This document shows positions 1 to 9,196 of a stretch of 64,000 bases of DNA, one piece after another. Each line of letters starts with the position of its first letter. Within the stretch, counting starts at the first letter, position 1. The stretch is taken from positions 1 through 64,000 of the forward strand of contig CAZMPJ010000001.1 in assembly GCA_964568455.1 (NCBI GenBank), written 5' to 3'. The notes beneath the pieces were generated by a model. It worked only from the letters and a program-made list of their open reading frames with translations, did no database searches and was not told the DNA's origin. A program made the translations under genes and the position numbers. This DNA is from CAZMPJ01 sp964568455 (GTDB lineage: Bacteria > Margulisbacteria > WOR-1 > O2-12-FULL-45-9).

Positions 1-43
1 GGGTGTCACAAATTGAAGCCTTAGTTTAGTCCAGTTTTAGGGG

Positions 44-784
44 GTGCACACCGAAGTTGATTGTGAAGATGAGGAACAATCAATAACTTTTCGCAGATTT
101 ATTGGAGTTGTTACTGCAAAACCAGGATTACTTAGGCCTTTAACTGATGCGGATTCAGTCAAAACTGCTTTTGACCATGCTATTGATCTAGGAAAGGGTG
201 CTAGAGCCAGAATAGTAGTTGCTAATGGATATGTTTTCAATAGTTCTACGCAAGTGGCAAAAGTAGATACTCAAAATGAAAGATCAGTGGGTTTATATGT
301 TGAATTTGGCGAATTTGATTATTTAGTTTCTGGTGATTTGATTGGCCGTAGAACTGGCGGAGAAAATGCCCATGTTGAAGAAGCTGTTGGCAGGGCTTTG
401 CTTACTATTTCAGACACTCCGAAAAATGATCCTTTAGATGTGTTGCAAGTTAATCATCATGGTGGCAATAATGCTTCAGATGATAAGTTTCTTAATTTAG
501 CAACACCAGAATTTGCAATAATTCCGGTTGGCAAAAACAGCTATGGTCATCCGGATGCCCGGGCTTTATCAAGACTGGCTAATTCTCCTAATATGCAGAC
601 TATTTTTATGACTAATACGCCTGAAGGATCCAATCCTGGCCCAAAAGAGCTTCCTGCAAATTATAAAGGCAAACCCGTTCCAATTATTATTTCCAATGCG
701 CCGATAGTTATTCTTACTAATGGAGTTACTTATACTATCGAAGCGCAGAATGGGGATTATAAAAAAGAAGTGCCGGTTGACTAA
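44..784 (+). CDS. C-terminal part of a ComEC/Rec2-type metallo-beta-lactamase-fold hydrolase (N-terminally truncated)
   Basis: The 246 residues match the C-terminal half of the MBL domain found in ComEC/Rec2 and related secreted hydrolases. There is a strand-rich segment ending in LVSGDL, then VNHHGG (a metal-ligand histidine motif), and a late IIPVGKNSYGHP motif. The N-terminal half with the HxHxDH metal site is missing. All three forward frames have stops within the first 43 bases, so the rest cannot simply continue to the left in frame. The GTG at 44 is the first usable start. I read it as a frameshifted or truncated remnant, or a gene whose first half lies in another frame outside the window. 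The next gene starts 2 nt after its stop. Confidence 0.55.
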   Translation: MHTEVDCEDEEQSITFRRFIGVVTAKPGLLRPLTDADSVKTAFDHAIDLGKGARARIVVANGYVFNSSTQVAKVDTQNERSVGLYVEFGEFDYLVSGDLIGRRTGGENAHVEEAVGRALLTISDTPKNDPLDVLQVNHHGGNNASDDKFLNLATPEFAIIPVGKNSYGHPDARALSRLANSPNMQTIFMTNTPEGSNPGPKELPANYKGKPVPIIISNAPIVILTNGVTYTIEAQNGDYKKEVPVD

Positions 785-786
785 AA

Positions 787-1473
787 ATGAAATTGTATCG
801 TAGAACAGATGGGATTTCGCCCAAGATACAAGTAACAAGGTCTGTCAATCGAGCAGGGGCAGGCCATTTAAGAGTCAGTGATCCCAGGAAAAAAGCATGG
901 GTAGCTCGAGCCTGGCAGCATATGCTTGTAGAAAGAAGCAAAAGATTTTATCCTCACTTACTAGAGTTGTTTAAAACAGATTTTATTGAAGGCGATGGTC
1001 GTTATGATTTAGAACCAGTTTGGGATATTAGCGCTACTTTACTACGGCTGTTAAAAAAATTTTTACCTGCTCCTTCAGAGCTGCCTCCGCAAGCTATGGC
1101 TGCTTCCCAAGCTGTAACTCTTGACCTAATTGATTCGATACCTCAGTTTTCGTCAGACCTAGGTTATCCTCCTAGCTTTGTAATTACTCAACTAAGTAGA
1201 ACATTTCACCCTGAAATGATCGCTATAGTGTTACATTGCTTTATTAGAGCAAGACAGGAATTAAATCAAGAAATAGAAAATTGGGCGCAAGAATATCTTG
1301 CTCATACTTTAGAAAAACTTAAACAGGAAACAGATTTTCGTGATCCAGAAACCCGCACTCGTATCTTGCGTGTTGGTCAGATTGGGGAAAAGGGAGTTGA
1401 GGAGATGCGAGCTCAAGGTTTAATCTTTTATCGTTCTAATCGTGATCCAAATTTAATAGTTGTAATGAAGTAA
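787..1473 (+). CDS. Hypothetical protein, 228 aa
   Basis: I do not recognise the family. The protein is soluble, without signal peptide or membrane segment. It has a basic N-terminus (residues 1-50, rich in Arg/Lys), a mostly helical middle, and a charged helical stretch near 160-200 that could be coiled coil. It starts 2 nt after the truncated MBL gene and so is probably co-transcribed with it. No Shine-Dalgarno is visible because the start sits on the end of the upstream gene. Its length and clean coding frame support a real gene; the function is unknown. Confidence 0.6.
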   Translation: MKLYRRTDGISPKIQVTRSVNRAGAGHLRVSDPRKKAWVARAWQHMLVERSKRFYPHLLELFKTDFIEGDGRYDLEPVWDISATLLRLLKKFLPAPSELPPQAMAASQAVTLDLIDSIPQFSSDLGYPPSFVITQLSRTFHPEMIAIVLHCFIRARQELNQEIENWAQEYLAHTLEKLKQETDFRDPETRTRILRVGQIGEKGVEEMRAQGLIFYRSNRDPNLIVVMK

Positions 1474-1493
1474 TTTTCTTTTTTCCCGCTTAG

Positions 1494-1502
1494 TGTTATA
1501 AT
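1494..1502 (+). promoter_or_regulatory. Extended -10 promoter of the gltA-like gene
   Basis: TGT-TATAAT ends 9 nt before the ATG at 1512. There is no Shine-Dalgarno between them, so the mRNA would be almost leaderless. Confidence 0.6.
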
Positions 1503-1511
1503 ATCTTTTCT

Positions 1512-2924
1512 ATGGCAGAAAAAAAACCCTTCGACAAAGCTCAGGGTAAAGCCCGAGAGCATATGGAAGAGCGGCCGGCGGCTGAAAGGATAAAAGACTT
1601 TCAGGAAGTTCCCCTTGGTTATACTCCGGAGCAAGCAATTTCCGAAGCTAAACGTTGCATCCAATGTAAAAAACCACTTTGTGTCAAAGGCTGTCCAGTT
1701 GAAGTTAATATTCCTGCTTTTATTAAATTAGTGGCTGAAGAAAATTTTGAAGCTGCAGCTAAGAAAATTAAAGAAACCAATGCTTTGCCAGCAGTTTGTG
1801 GTAGAGTTTGTCCGCAAGAAGAACAGTGTGAGAAGAAATGTATATTGGGGATTAAGGGTGAACCTATTGCTATTGGAGTACTAGAGAGGTTTGTGGCGGA
1901 TTGGGAGAGAGAAAATTCAAAATCCAAAAATCAAAATCCAAATAAAATCCAAAATCCAAAATCCCAAAAAATAGCTGTTGTGGGATCAGGACCAGCAGGA
2001 CTTACTTGTGCTGGGGATTTGGCAAGATTAGGTTATCAAGTAACTATATTTGAATCATTGCATGTAACTGGGGGAGTTTTAACTTACGGTATTCCTGAAT
2101 TTAGGTTACCAAAAGCAATTGTTAATCAAGAAGTAGAATATATTAAGACTTTAGGGGTAGATATTGAAACTGATATGCTAATTGGTAATGTTTTTTCTAT
2201 TCAAGAGCTTTTAAAAGATTATAAAGCAGTCTTTATTGGCTCAGGAGCGGGCTTGCCTAAATTTATGAAGATTCCTGGTGAAAATTTAGATGGAGTTTAT
2301 TCTGCTAATGAATATTTATTCCGCATCAACATGATGAAAGCCTGGAAATTTCCAGAAAGTTTAACCCCAATTAAAATTGGCAAAAAAGTAGCTGTGGTTG
2401 GTGGTGGTAATGTGGCTATGGATGCGGCCAGGGTTTCACTTCGCCTCGGAGCAGAAGAAGTTTACATTATATATAGAAGAACCGAAAAAGAAATGCCAGC
2501 CAGAGTGGAAGAAGTGGAGCGCGCGCACGAAGAAGGTATTATTTTTAAAATTTTAACTAATCCTGTGGCTTATCATGCTGATGAAAATGGTTGGGTTAAA
2601 GAAGCCGAGTGTTTGCAAATGGAATTAGGGGAACCAGATGACTCTGGCAGACGACGTCCTGTTCCGATTAAAGATTCAAATTATAGAATTCCAGTTGATA
2701 CTTTGGTAGTAGCAATTGGCAATTCTCCAAATCCATTAATTCCCCACCGCACCCCTGATTTAAAAACGGAAAAATGGGGTGGGGTTATTATCACCGAAGA
2801 TGGCCAAACTTCAATTCCTTCTGTTTACGCGGGCGGCGACATTGTCCGCGGCGCTGCTACAGTTATTTCTGCGATGGGTGATGGTAAGTTGGCTGCGAAA
2901 TCGATCCATAATCTTCTTTCTTAA
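1512..2924 (+). CDS. gltA: Glutamate synthase small-subunit-like NAD(P)H oxidoreductase (GltA/GltD family)
   Basis: A 470-aa flavoprotein of the glutamate synthase beta-subunit family. It feeds NADPH electrons to a glutamate synthase or another partner. The N-terminal iron-sulfur domain has Cys 49/52/57/61 and Cys 96/100/106/110. The FAD-binding GSGPAG motif is near residue 158 and the NADPH-binding GGGNVAMDAAR motif near 295. No large subunit lies nearby, so the electron acceptor is open; the homotetrameric archaeal/Thermotogales type is one option. Two micro-repeats lie in the coding sequence. One gives the odd N-terminal FDKAQGK; the other gives an Asn/Gln/Lys/Pro-rich linker at residues about 135-152 between the Fe-S and FAD domains. 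The start is the ATG just after an extended -10 box. Confidence 0.85.
   Translation: MAEKKPFDKAQGKAREHMEERPAAERIKDFQEVPLGYTPEQAISEAKRCIQCKKPLCVKGCPVEVNIPAFIKLVAEENFEAAAKKIKETNALPAVCGRVCPQEEQCEKKCILGIKGEPIAIGVLERFVADWERENSKSKNQNPNKIQNPKSQKIAVVGSGPAGLTCAGDLARLGYQVTIFESLHVTGGVLTYGIPEFRLPKAIVNQEVEYIKTLGVDIETDMLIGNVFSIQELLKDYKAVFIGSGAGLPKFMKIPGENLDGVYSANEYLFRINMMKAWKFPESLTPIKIGKKVAVVGGGNVAMDAARVSLRLGAEEVYIIYRRTEKEMPARVEEVERAHEEGIIFKILTNPVAYHADENGWVKEAECLQMELGEPDDSGRRRPVPIKDSNYRIPVDTLVVAIGNSPNPLIPHRTPDLKTEKWGGVIITEDGQTSIPSVYAGGDIVRGAATVISAMGDGKLAAKSIHNLLS
1527..1546. repeat. Palindromic micro-repeat inside the gltA-like N-terminus
   Basis: CCCTTCGACAAAGCTCAGGG is a semi-palindrome of a type often dispersed in genomes from uncultivated phyla. 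It is read in frame as PFDKAQG and adds residues before the conserved domain begins. Confidence 0.55.
1914..1967. repeat. AAAATCC tandem micro-repeat in a coding linker
   Basis: An irregular tandem of the heptamer AAAATCC/AAATCCA is read in frame as a low-complexity linker between the Fe-S and FAD domains. The same repeat type recurs at 54974-55007 in the homoserine dehydrogenase gene. Confidence 0.7.
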
Positions 2925-2951
2925 ATACTCTTAAAATTTATTAAAAAGGCC

Positions 2952-2979
2952 TGAAATTTATTGTAAAAGTAGCTGATAT
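2952..2979 (+). promoter_or_regulatory. Sigma-28/sigma-D-like promoter element (site A)
   Basis: TGAAATTT at 2952-2959 and GCTGATAT at 2972-2979. GAAA-N15-GCTGATAT has the spacing of the sigma-28 consensus TAAA-N15-GCCGATAa/t. The same two boxes with the same offset occur before the genes at 15108, 21935 and 45672. Confidence 0.55.
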
Positions 2980-3009
2980 AAATACAGGGTTTTAAGGAGG
3001 GAAAATTGA

Positions 3010-6000
3010 TTGCGTGTTAGAGGATTTTCAATTGCAGCTGCCGGATTAAAGGTAAGAGCACATAATTATTTTGTTGCGGCAAAAAAACAGCTACGATCTG
3101 TGCTTGATGTTTCTCCTATGGCATTTACCCCTGATGGTTTAAGTATGCCTATTCCTGCGCCGACTCAGGCTTTTTCAGAAGGTGGAAGTAAAAGTGTTAA
3201 TATGGAATGGCTAGAACGAGATTTTTGGCTGTACGCGATTGGTGATAGGAATGTCCAAGTTGCACCACTTCTGCAACAACTTATGGATTCAAAAAATACA
3301 GAGTTAATTACCAGGCTTTTGGATGAGGCTTTAAATGACAAGGTAACACCACTTCAGATAGGAGCTAAGCTTGGCTTGGGTCAGGGTTCCTTTGAGGAAA
3401 AAGGTGAATTTTCTAAGCGTAGAACTGTTATATATTTGGGTTTTAACTTTTTTGTTTTTCAAGAAAATTGGCAACAAGCAGTGTTGCTGGGAGAACCGTT
3501 GCTTAGAATCATGCTTACAGAAAGAACGCGATCAAGAAAAAATATAAAATTACAACTTAAGCAGTTGCCGCCAGAACAGACAAAGGCAGAAGGTGTTACG
3601 CAATTGCAGACTTGTATACAAGAAGAGGCAGATCTGCGAGCTGAAGCAGAAGCAGGGCAGGCATATTTTTTAGCTATGGCTTATCTTGGTTTAGGGCAGC
3701 AAACCTCTGGTGCAAAACGAGCAAAAGGCTATTTTAGAAAAGCAAAGCAACATGTTCTGTTTGCTTTAAACGTTAATCCAAAGAATGAAGATGCTTTGAG
3801 CCTGCTTTTTGATGCTAACCAGTTGCTGGGTTTACATAAAGAAAATTTTAACTGGGTTACTGATGCTCTCCAGGCTAGAAAAAACCAGCCATCAACAAGA
3901 CTTGCTTATGAGGTTTGCCGTTTGTTTATAACTACAATTGTTGATACTAACTATCACTCGCCGAAAATAGTAGCACAGGCGATAGAGTGGTTTGAAAGAG
4001 TCGCTGCTAATAAAGCAGGTTTGGAAGAAAAATATGTTCAGCGATTTGATGGAGATTGCGGCAAGGCTGGAGTTGTCTATTGTTTGCATGGGGATTATGA
4101 AAAAGCAATTTATTTTATTGCTCAGGCTGTGCAATGGCAAACAGAAAAAAAACTTGTTTATTACATGGCCTTTGCTCAATATAAACACGGAAATACAGAA
4201 GAAGCAAAAAAATTGGTAAAAGAACTAGAGAAGATGGATCAAGAATATCCTGGTTTGGCAGAGCTAAAAAAACAATTGTTTCCTGCTGAAGCTGAGAAGG
4301 TTGCAACACCAAACGTAGTTGTTGTAGAAAACCTAGAGCCAGCAGCTGAACAAAAAAACCAGCATTTAATTTCTGGTGAAGAAGTTAGAAATGCTCTACT
4401 GGGAGAAAATTCAGCTAACATTGACTCTATTTTTACCTCTGATCGTGCTACTCGACAATTTATAACTGAGGCACTCCAGACTACTTTAAGTGAATACATT
4501 GATCTGATCGAAAAAGAAGACTGGGCAGCAGTGCAGAGCTTGGTTTTACCGCAAGTAACAACTCTGTCATTTTCTGACCCAGAGCTAATGTCTGTTTTAG
4601 AGATTTTGGGTATTGAAAAAATAGAAGTCCATCCTGCTGATTCTAGAGAAGTGCGGCTTTATCTTGTTGGAGAACAATTTAGGGATAAATATTACTCTAT
4701 TAGCATAGACGATGATCTTAGTTTTGGTTTTTTTGAGTCGCCTAATTTAAGAGAAATAAAAGTGCTTTTGCAAGCAATCGTTTTAGAGGAAATATTTGCC
4801 TTGGTTGAAGGCCAGAGTCTTGGCGAAGTGATGGACAGTTTAAAAGCTAGGTTGCAGCAACCTTCAGCTGAAGAGCAGATTGACTGGGCTGCGCTTGGAC
4901 GCCAAGCTAAAGTAGAGAGGGTAGCGCTAGCTGAGAGACAAGCGGCTGAAGAGGCAGAGCTTTTAAGAAAACTAAAAGGGGAAGAAACAAGAAGTTTGGA
5001 GCATGCATTTTTAACGCAAAATCAAAATTTATATCTTGAAATATCACAAGCTACTGATGATTTAGGAATCAAACTGCTTGACTTAGAGCTAAGTACTAAC
5101 CGTATTATTACCACTTGCCTGGCTTGGCTTAACACTTCCAGAAAAATAGGAGAACCAGTTTATAGTTTTGAAGAAGCTGTACCGCAAACTCATCCTCTTT
5201 TTTCTGTGGTAAAAAAAGTTGTTATGTATGGTCCTACCCGGGCTAGAGAAGTTTTGGCAGCAAAAAATTTACAATTGGAAACAATTGAGGCCTTAGGTTT
5301 TACCCTTGACCCTTTAAAAAGCCCATTTTTTGGGGTTTATGATCTTGAGTGTGAAATAAACGGAGAGTCTTTTGTTTTAACAACTTTGCTGGATGCCAAG
5401 GGAGAAAAACTTGTGGTTTTGGGTTTACCGGCAGAACAGGAGCAAGAATTATTAAGTGATGTTTTGCGCAGAATAGTTTTAGAAAGATTAACTTATAAAA
5501 CTACGCGATTGGTTAAAGATACTTATGGAGTTGCGGAGCCAGCGCCAGATGGTTTAACAACAGAAAAAGCCGAGATTTTGCGTGGGGTGGCGCTAGCTTT
5601 GGAAAAAGAAATGGGTCCAATCCTTCCAACACCCAAACGTAAAGAACAAGAGTCTCAGGCGACTGCTGCGCAGCTCATGGAATTTTATCGTATCGTGACA
5701 CAGCCTAGAGGATTAAGCCAAGAACCGCTTTACGTGCAGCAAGGCGGAATGTATCGTCGGATAAGGGTAGAGGATCGGCGTTATAGGAAATTGATTGCCT
5801 TACCTGCTGCAGAAAGATTTGTAAAAATGGAACCTGGAGTTACTTTTAGATTAAAGCTGGGTCCGGTTAAGACTCCTGCGCCAAGAAGTTCAGCAGTCCA
5901 TGATCCTTTTTATTATTTGCTTCATATTTCGCCTGAAGGAGAGTTGAAAATAGAACCAGATTGGGAACCTTTAACTTTAGAAAAAATTACATGGGTAAGC

Positions 6001-6441
6001 AGCCCTAAGACAAAAGCAAGATCATTGATGGGTTATCGAATATCTGATGAAAAGAAAGCTGCTTATTTAGGTGAATCAGCAACCAGATTAGAGAGTGATT
6101 TAAGCTCAAACTGGATGGTTTATGCTTTTGCTGTTTTTAATAATGATGGTTTTGTGTGGATTCCCCGTGACATTACTGGCCAAACCATTGCGGACATACA
6201 AACACAGCTTTTTGCTCGGCCAAACCAGCTTCAATTTTTGCAGCAGTTTATGCGAGGGGAAATTGATGAACTAAGAAATGCTGTTGGAATTAGAAGAAAT
6301 GAACAAGAATGGCGTGAGGCAGGGGTTAAACACAGGTTTATTATGGCCATGGAAACACATCGGGGTTTTTGGGAGGGCGGCTTGTGGTCTCATGAAAGAT
6401 TTAACCAATTTGAAGCGGCCATGAATTTAACTTCTGTTTAG
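3010..6441 (+). CDS. Large orphan protein with TPR-like N-terminal half, 1143 aa
   Basis: I do not recognise the family. The start is TTG: an in-frame TGA ends at 3009, and a strong AAGGAGGG at 2994-3001 sits 8 nt upstream. Residues about 215-430 contain helix pairs with TPR-like spacing, such as AEAGQAYFLAMAYLGLGQ and GDYEKAIYFIAQAVQW. A long helical, charged region rich in Glu/Ala/Leu follows (about 640-690), then mixed alpha/beta segments to the C-terminus. No signal peptide or membrane helix is evident, so it is probably a cytoplasmic scaffold or assembly protein. It has its own sigma-28-like promoter and stands alone; its stop overlaps the convergent hydrolase gene by 4 nt. Confidence 0.65.
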   Translation: MRVRGFSIAAAGLKVRAHNYFVAAKKQLRSVLDVSPMAFTPDGLSMPIPAPTQAFSEGGSKSVNMEWLERDFWLYAIGDRNVQVAPLLQQLMDSKNTELITRLLDEALNDKVTPLQIGAKLGLGQGSFEEKGEFSKRRTVIYLGFNFFVFQENWQQAVLLGEPLLRIMLTERTRSRKNIKLQLKQLPPEQTKAEGVTQLQTCIQEEADLRAEAEAGQAYFLAMAYLGLGQQTSGAKRAKGYFRKAKQHVLFALNVNPKNEDALSLLFDANQLLGLHKENFNWVTDALQARKNQPSTRLAYEVCRLFITTIVDTNYHSPKIVAQAIEWFERVAANKAGLEEKYVQRFDGDCGKAGVVYCLHGDYEKAIYFIAQAVQWQTEKKLVYYMAFAQYKHGNTEEAKKLVKELEKMDQEYPGLAELKKQLFPAEAEKVATPNVVVVENLEPAAEQKNQHLISGEEVRNALLGENSANIDSIFTSDRATRQFITEALQTTLSEYIDLIEKEDWAAVQSLVLPQVTTLSFSDPELMSVLEILGIEKIEVHPADSREVRLYLVGEQFRDKYYSISIDDDLSFGFFESPNLREIKVLLQAIVLEEIFALVEGQSLGEVMDSLKARLQQPSAEEQIDWAALGRQAKVERVALAERQAAEEAELLRKLKGEETRSLEHAFLTQNQNLYLEISQATDDLGIKLLDLELSTNRIITTCLAWLNTSRKIGEPVYSFEEAVPQTHPLFSVVKKVVMYGPTRAREVLAAKNLQLETIEALGFTLDPLKSPFFGVYDLECEINGESFVLTTLLDAKGEKLVVLGLPAEQEQELLSDVLRRIVLERLTYKTTRLVKDTYGVAEPAPDGLTTEKAEILRGVALALEKEMGPILPTPKRKEQESQATAAQLMEFYRIVTQPRGLSQEPLYVQQGGMYRRIRVEDRRYRKLIALPAAERFVKMEPGVTFRLKLGPVKTPAPRSSAVHDPFYYLLHISPEGELKIEPDWEPLTLEKITWVSSPKTKARSLMGYRISDEKKAAYLGESATRLESDLSSNWMVYAFAVFNNDGFVWIPRDITGQTIADIQTQLFARPNQLQFLQQFMRGEIDELRNAVGIRRNEQEWREAGVKHRFIMAMETHRGFWEGGLWSHERFNQFEAAMNLTSV

Positions 6442-7814
6442 TTGAAACTAAGCAGCTTATAAGCATTGCTTTGTTCTGAAAAATATATCCGCGAAAAGTC
6501 TGGGGTGGGGGTGCTGCCAAAAAATTGGATGGGTCCTTCGTGCAAGCCAATCTGTTTTAAAGGTGCAGTTAGCGCAAACGTGTTTTCATTTTCTGGCATA
6601 ACAATTCTAAATAAAGATCTAACCGGAGTAGAAACCGCTGCCCCTCGCTTATCCTTGGCATTTACAAAGAAAACAATTTCCGGTTTTACCAGTTTAGTTG
6701 GAATAGCAAAATAATGTACTCCATCCTCATAATAAGCTTCTAATTTTTCCCATTTCTTAATTGTCCAGCCGTTTGATCCACCGTGGGCATAGTAGAGAGT
6801 AACTTTTTCTATGTCTTTAAAAGGAGTGGCCATGACTGGAAGAATCACTTTTTCTGTTCCCTTAGTATGAACAGGCAGATGATAAATTTTTGGAAAAGCG
6901 GCAGTATTTTTTAATTTACTATCCATCCAGGTTAAAGCAATGCTGTTTAAATAAGCAGGGAATTTATGTTTTAAATTGGGGATGATTAAAAGATCTTTTT
7001 CCACTCTAACTTTGGAATAGCTTTTCTGGAAAGTAGGTAAATAATAACAATGGTCGTTTGAGCCGGTAATAAATAGGATGGGCGCGTGTTGGGTGCTTAA
7101 AAAACTGTTTGGATCAATAAAAGTATTCCAAGCAAGCAGCTCTGCTTTAGTTTTTGCATCAAAGCGCCGCTGCCAGGTGCTGCCTTCATAAATATAACCA
7201 GAGCCAAAAACATTAATCGCAGTTTTTAAACGCTTGTCCTGGCCATTAGTTAAAAGAGTAATTACCCCTCCCCACGAAAGCCCCAATTGGCCAATCCGTT
7301 CTGAATCAACTTCAGGCCGTTTACTTAAATAAGTAATGCCGTTTCTGGCTGCAGCTACCGCATGGACCAGATAATTGTCAGTTAAATCCGGTTTGGTGCG
7401 CAGGAGATTTGGAACTACCATGTCTGGTCCGGTGGAGCGGGAGCGCCAGCGCTGCTGGCCCTTGCCAGGCAGGTCAATGCTTAAAGCTGCGTAACCATTT
7501 TGAGCCCATTTGGCTGTACTGTTTAATTTAGCAGAGCCACCGCCGCCATGGACAATCAAGACTGCGGGTAATTTGCCTTTTTGGTTCTTAGGATAACAAT
7601 AATAACCAAAGATTTTTGATGGTTCGCCCTTATACTGCCGGCTTAAATAGTAGATTTCTTCTACATTAACGTTTCCGTAAGAATATTTTTTAGTGGTTTC
7701 AGTCAAGATGGTTTCAGTTGGAATATCCCAAAGCTTGGCAAGTTCAGGCGAAGAAAAAGCAAAAGCTTGTAAGGTGAAGAAGAAACTTAATAAAAGGCTT
7801 AAGATAATTTTCAT
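6438..7814 (-). CDS. Secreted alpha/beta hydrolase (dienelactone hydrolase/acetyl-xylan-esterase-like)
   Basis: The 458-aa protein starts with a signal peptide (hydrophobic residues 3-18, cleavage probably after AFA). An alpha/beta-hydrolase domain follows. The oxyanion-hole region is IVHGGGG, the nucleophile elbow is GLSWGG, and the acid/His part includes TGSNDHCYY and PNLKHKF. The last ~150 residues form a beta-rich module typical of PhoPQ-regulated or acetyl-xylan-esterase-like enzymes. It probably acts on esters outside the cytoplasm; the substrate is unknown. It diverges from the MATE gene, sharing an intergenic region with back-to-back -10 boxes. Confidence 0.75.
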   Translation of the reverse strand: MKIILSLLLSFFFTLQAFAFSSPELAKLWDIPTETILTETTKKYSYGNVNVEEIYYLSRQYKGEPSKIFGYYCYPKNQKGKLPAVLIVHGGGGSAKLNSTAKWAQNGYAALSIDLPGKGQQRWRSRSTGPDMVVPNLLRTKPDLTDNYLVHAVAAARNGITYLSKRPEVDSERIGQLGLSWGGVITLLTNGQDKRLKTAINVFGSGYIYEGSTWQRRFDAKTKAELLAWNTFIDPNSFLSTQHAPILFITGSNDHCYYLPTFQKSYSKVRVEKDLLIIPNLKHKFPAYLNSIALTWMDSKLKNTAAFPKIYHLPVHTKGTEKVILPVMATPFKDIEKVTLYYAHGGSNGWTIKKWEKLEAYYEDGVHYFAIPTKLVKPEIVFFVNAKDKRGAAVSTPVRSLFRIVMPENENTFALTAPLKQIGLHEGPIQFFGSTPTPDFSRIYFSEQSNAYKLLSFN

Positions 7815-7820
7815 CTTTTA

Positions 7821-7833
7821 TGTTATTATAGCA
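7821..7833. promoter_or_regulatory. Overlapping divergent -10 boxes
   Basis: On the minus strand TGC-TATAAT (7833-7825) lies 10 nt before the hydrolase ATG. On the plus strand TGT-TATTAT (7821-7829) lies 14 nt before the MATE ATG. The two boxes occupy the same bases, so the promoters should exclude each other. Confidence 0.5.
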
Positions 7834-7843
7834 TAGTCGTCAA

Positions 7844-9196
7844 ATGATCAAAAAAATACTCCATAAATTTAAAAAACAAAGAGACCTAACGGTTGGATCT
7901 ATTTCAAAAAATTTGTGGATCTTAGCCATCCCCATGTTAGTTAGCAATGTTCTGCAAGCTACTTTTAACTTAATTGATATGTTTTTTGTGGGTAAGTTAG
8001 GCCCAGCCGCCTTGGCAGCCGTTGCTTTAAGTGGCTCTATCTTAATGGTCGTCATGTTTTTAATGATGGGAATTGCTATGGGAACAATGGCTTTGGTTTC
8101 TCGGTCAATCGGAGCTAAGAACCAGGCCCAGGCCAATAATGCGGCTATGCAGTCTTTGATCATGGTTTTTTGGGGCTCAATTATTTTTGGAATCATTGGT
8201 TATTTACTTTCACCCTGGGTGCTTGGTTTTTTAGGTGCTAACGCGGAAGTTGCTGCGCTAGGGACTGGTTATTTGCAAATTACATTTTTGGGAGTCATTG
8301 CTATGTTTGCCATGTTTTTGATTTCCGGTATTTTGCAAGGGGCGGGGGATGCACTTACCCCCATGCTTATTTTAGGCAGTGCTACTATCTTAAACATTAT
8401 TTTAGACCCTTTATTAATTTTTACCGCTGGTTTAGGGGTCAACGGAGCAGCTTGGGCCACGGTTTTATCTCGGGGGATTGGTTCGCTGTGGGCTCTTGAA
8501 GTTTTACTTAAAGGTAGATCGCGCATCCATGTTCCTTTAAAACATTTTAAAATTGATTGGACTATAATTTGGCGAATTTTAAAAATTGGTATCCCTGGTT
8601 CAGCCCAAATGAGCATGAGAGGCTTAATCGGAATTGTATTATTTGCTATTGTAGCTAAGTTTGGCACCTTTGCCATTGCCAGTTATGGAGTTTGTGTTCG
8701 TTTACAATTATTAGCTTTGGTTCCAGGCTTTGCATTAGGGATGGCGGCAGGTACATTGGTTGGTCAAAATTTAGGAGCGAAACAATCAAAACGGGCAGCG
8801 TATTCAGCCTGGATGGCAGTTCTATATTATGGTATATTCATGATTGCTTTAGCTGCCCTGTATTATATTTTTGCACCTTATTTCCTTTATGTTTTTAATG
8901 GAAATCCGGAAGTGGTAAAGATCGGAACCAATTATTTACGTATTACTGTTTTAGGCTATGTTTTTGTGGCCTTAGGTGTGGTTTTAAACCGTTCGCTTAG
9001 CGGAGCTGGCGACACCATTGCTCCTATGATTATAACTTTTATTGCTTTATGGTTAATCCAGGTTCCCTTAGCTATTTATATGTCCAGATTTGGCTTAAAT
9101 GGAGTTTGGTATGCGGTTTTGATTGCGTTTTTTGTCCAAGGAACACTGGCTACGGGCTGGTTTCTTTTGGGGAAATGGAAACATAAAATTGTTTAA
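7844..9196 (+). CDS. MATE family multidrug/organic cation exporter
   Basis: A 450-aa integral membrane protein with twelve predicted helices in two homologous halves. Each half carries the usual MATE signatures, for example SRSIGAKN in the first half and LVGQNLGAKQ in the second, plus GAGDT/GAGDAL turns after helices 5 and 11. It is a cation-coupled antiporter of the inner membrane; the substrate cannot be told. The length is typical. The downstream nucleoside-phosphorylase-like gene starts inside its last codons, so the two are probably co-transcribed. Confidence 0.9.
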   Translation: MIKKILHKFKKQRDLTVGSISKNLWILAIPMLVSNVLQATFNLIDMFFVGKLGPAALAAVALSGSILMVVMFLMMGIAMGTMALVSRSIGAKNQAQANNAAMQSLIMVFWGSIIFGIIGYLLSPWVLGFLGANAEVAALGTGYLQITFLGVIAMFAMFLISGILQGAGDALTPMLILGSATILNIILDPLLIFTAGLGVNGAAWATVLSRGIGSLWALEVLLKGRSRIHVPLKHFKIDWTIIWRILKIGIPGSAQMSMRGLIGIVLFAIVAKFGTFAIASYGVCVRLQLLALVPGFALGMAAGTLVGQNLGAKQSKRAAYSAWMAVLYYGIFMIALAALYYIFAPYFLYVFNGNPEVVKIGTNYLRITVLGYVFVALGVVLNRSLSGAGDTIAPMIITFIALWLIQVPLAIYMSRFGLNGVWYAVLIAFFVQGTLATGWFLLGKWKHKIV

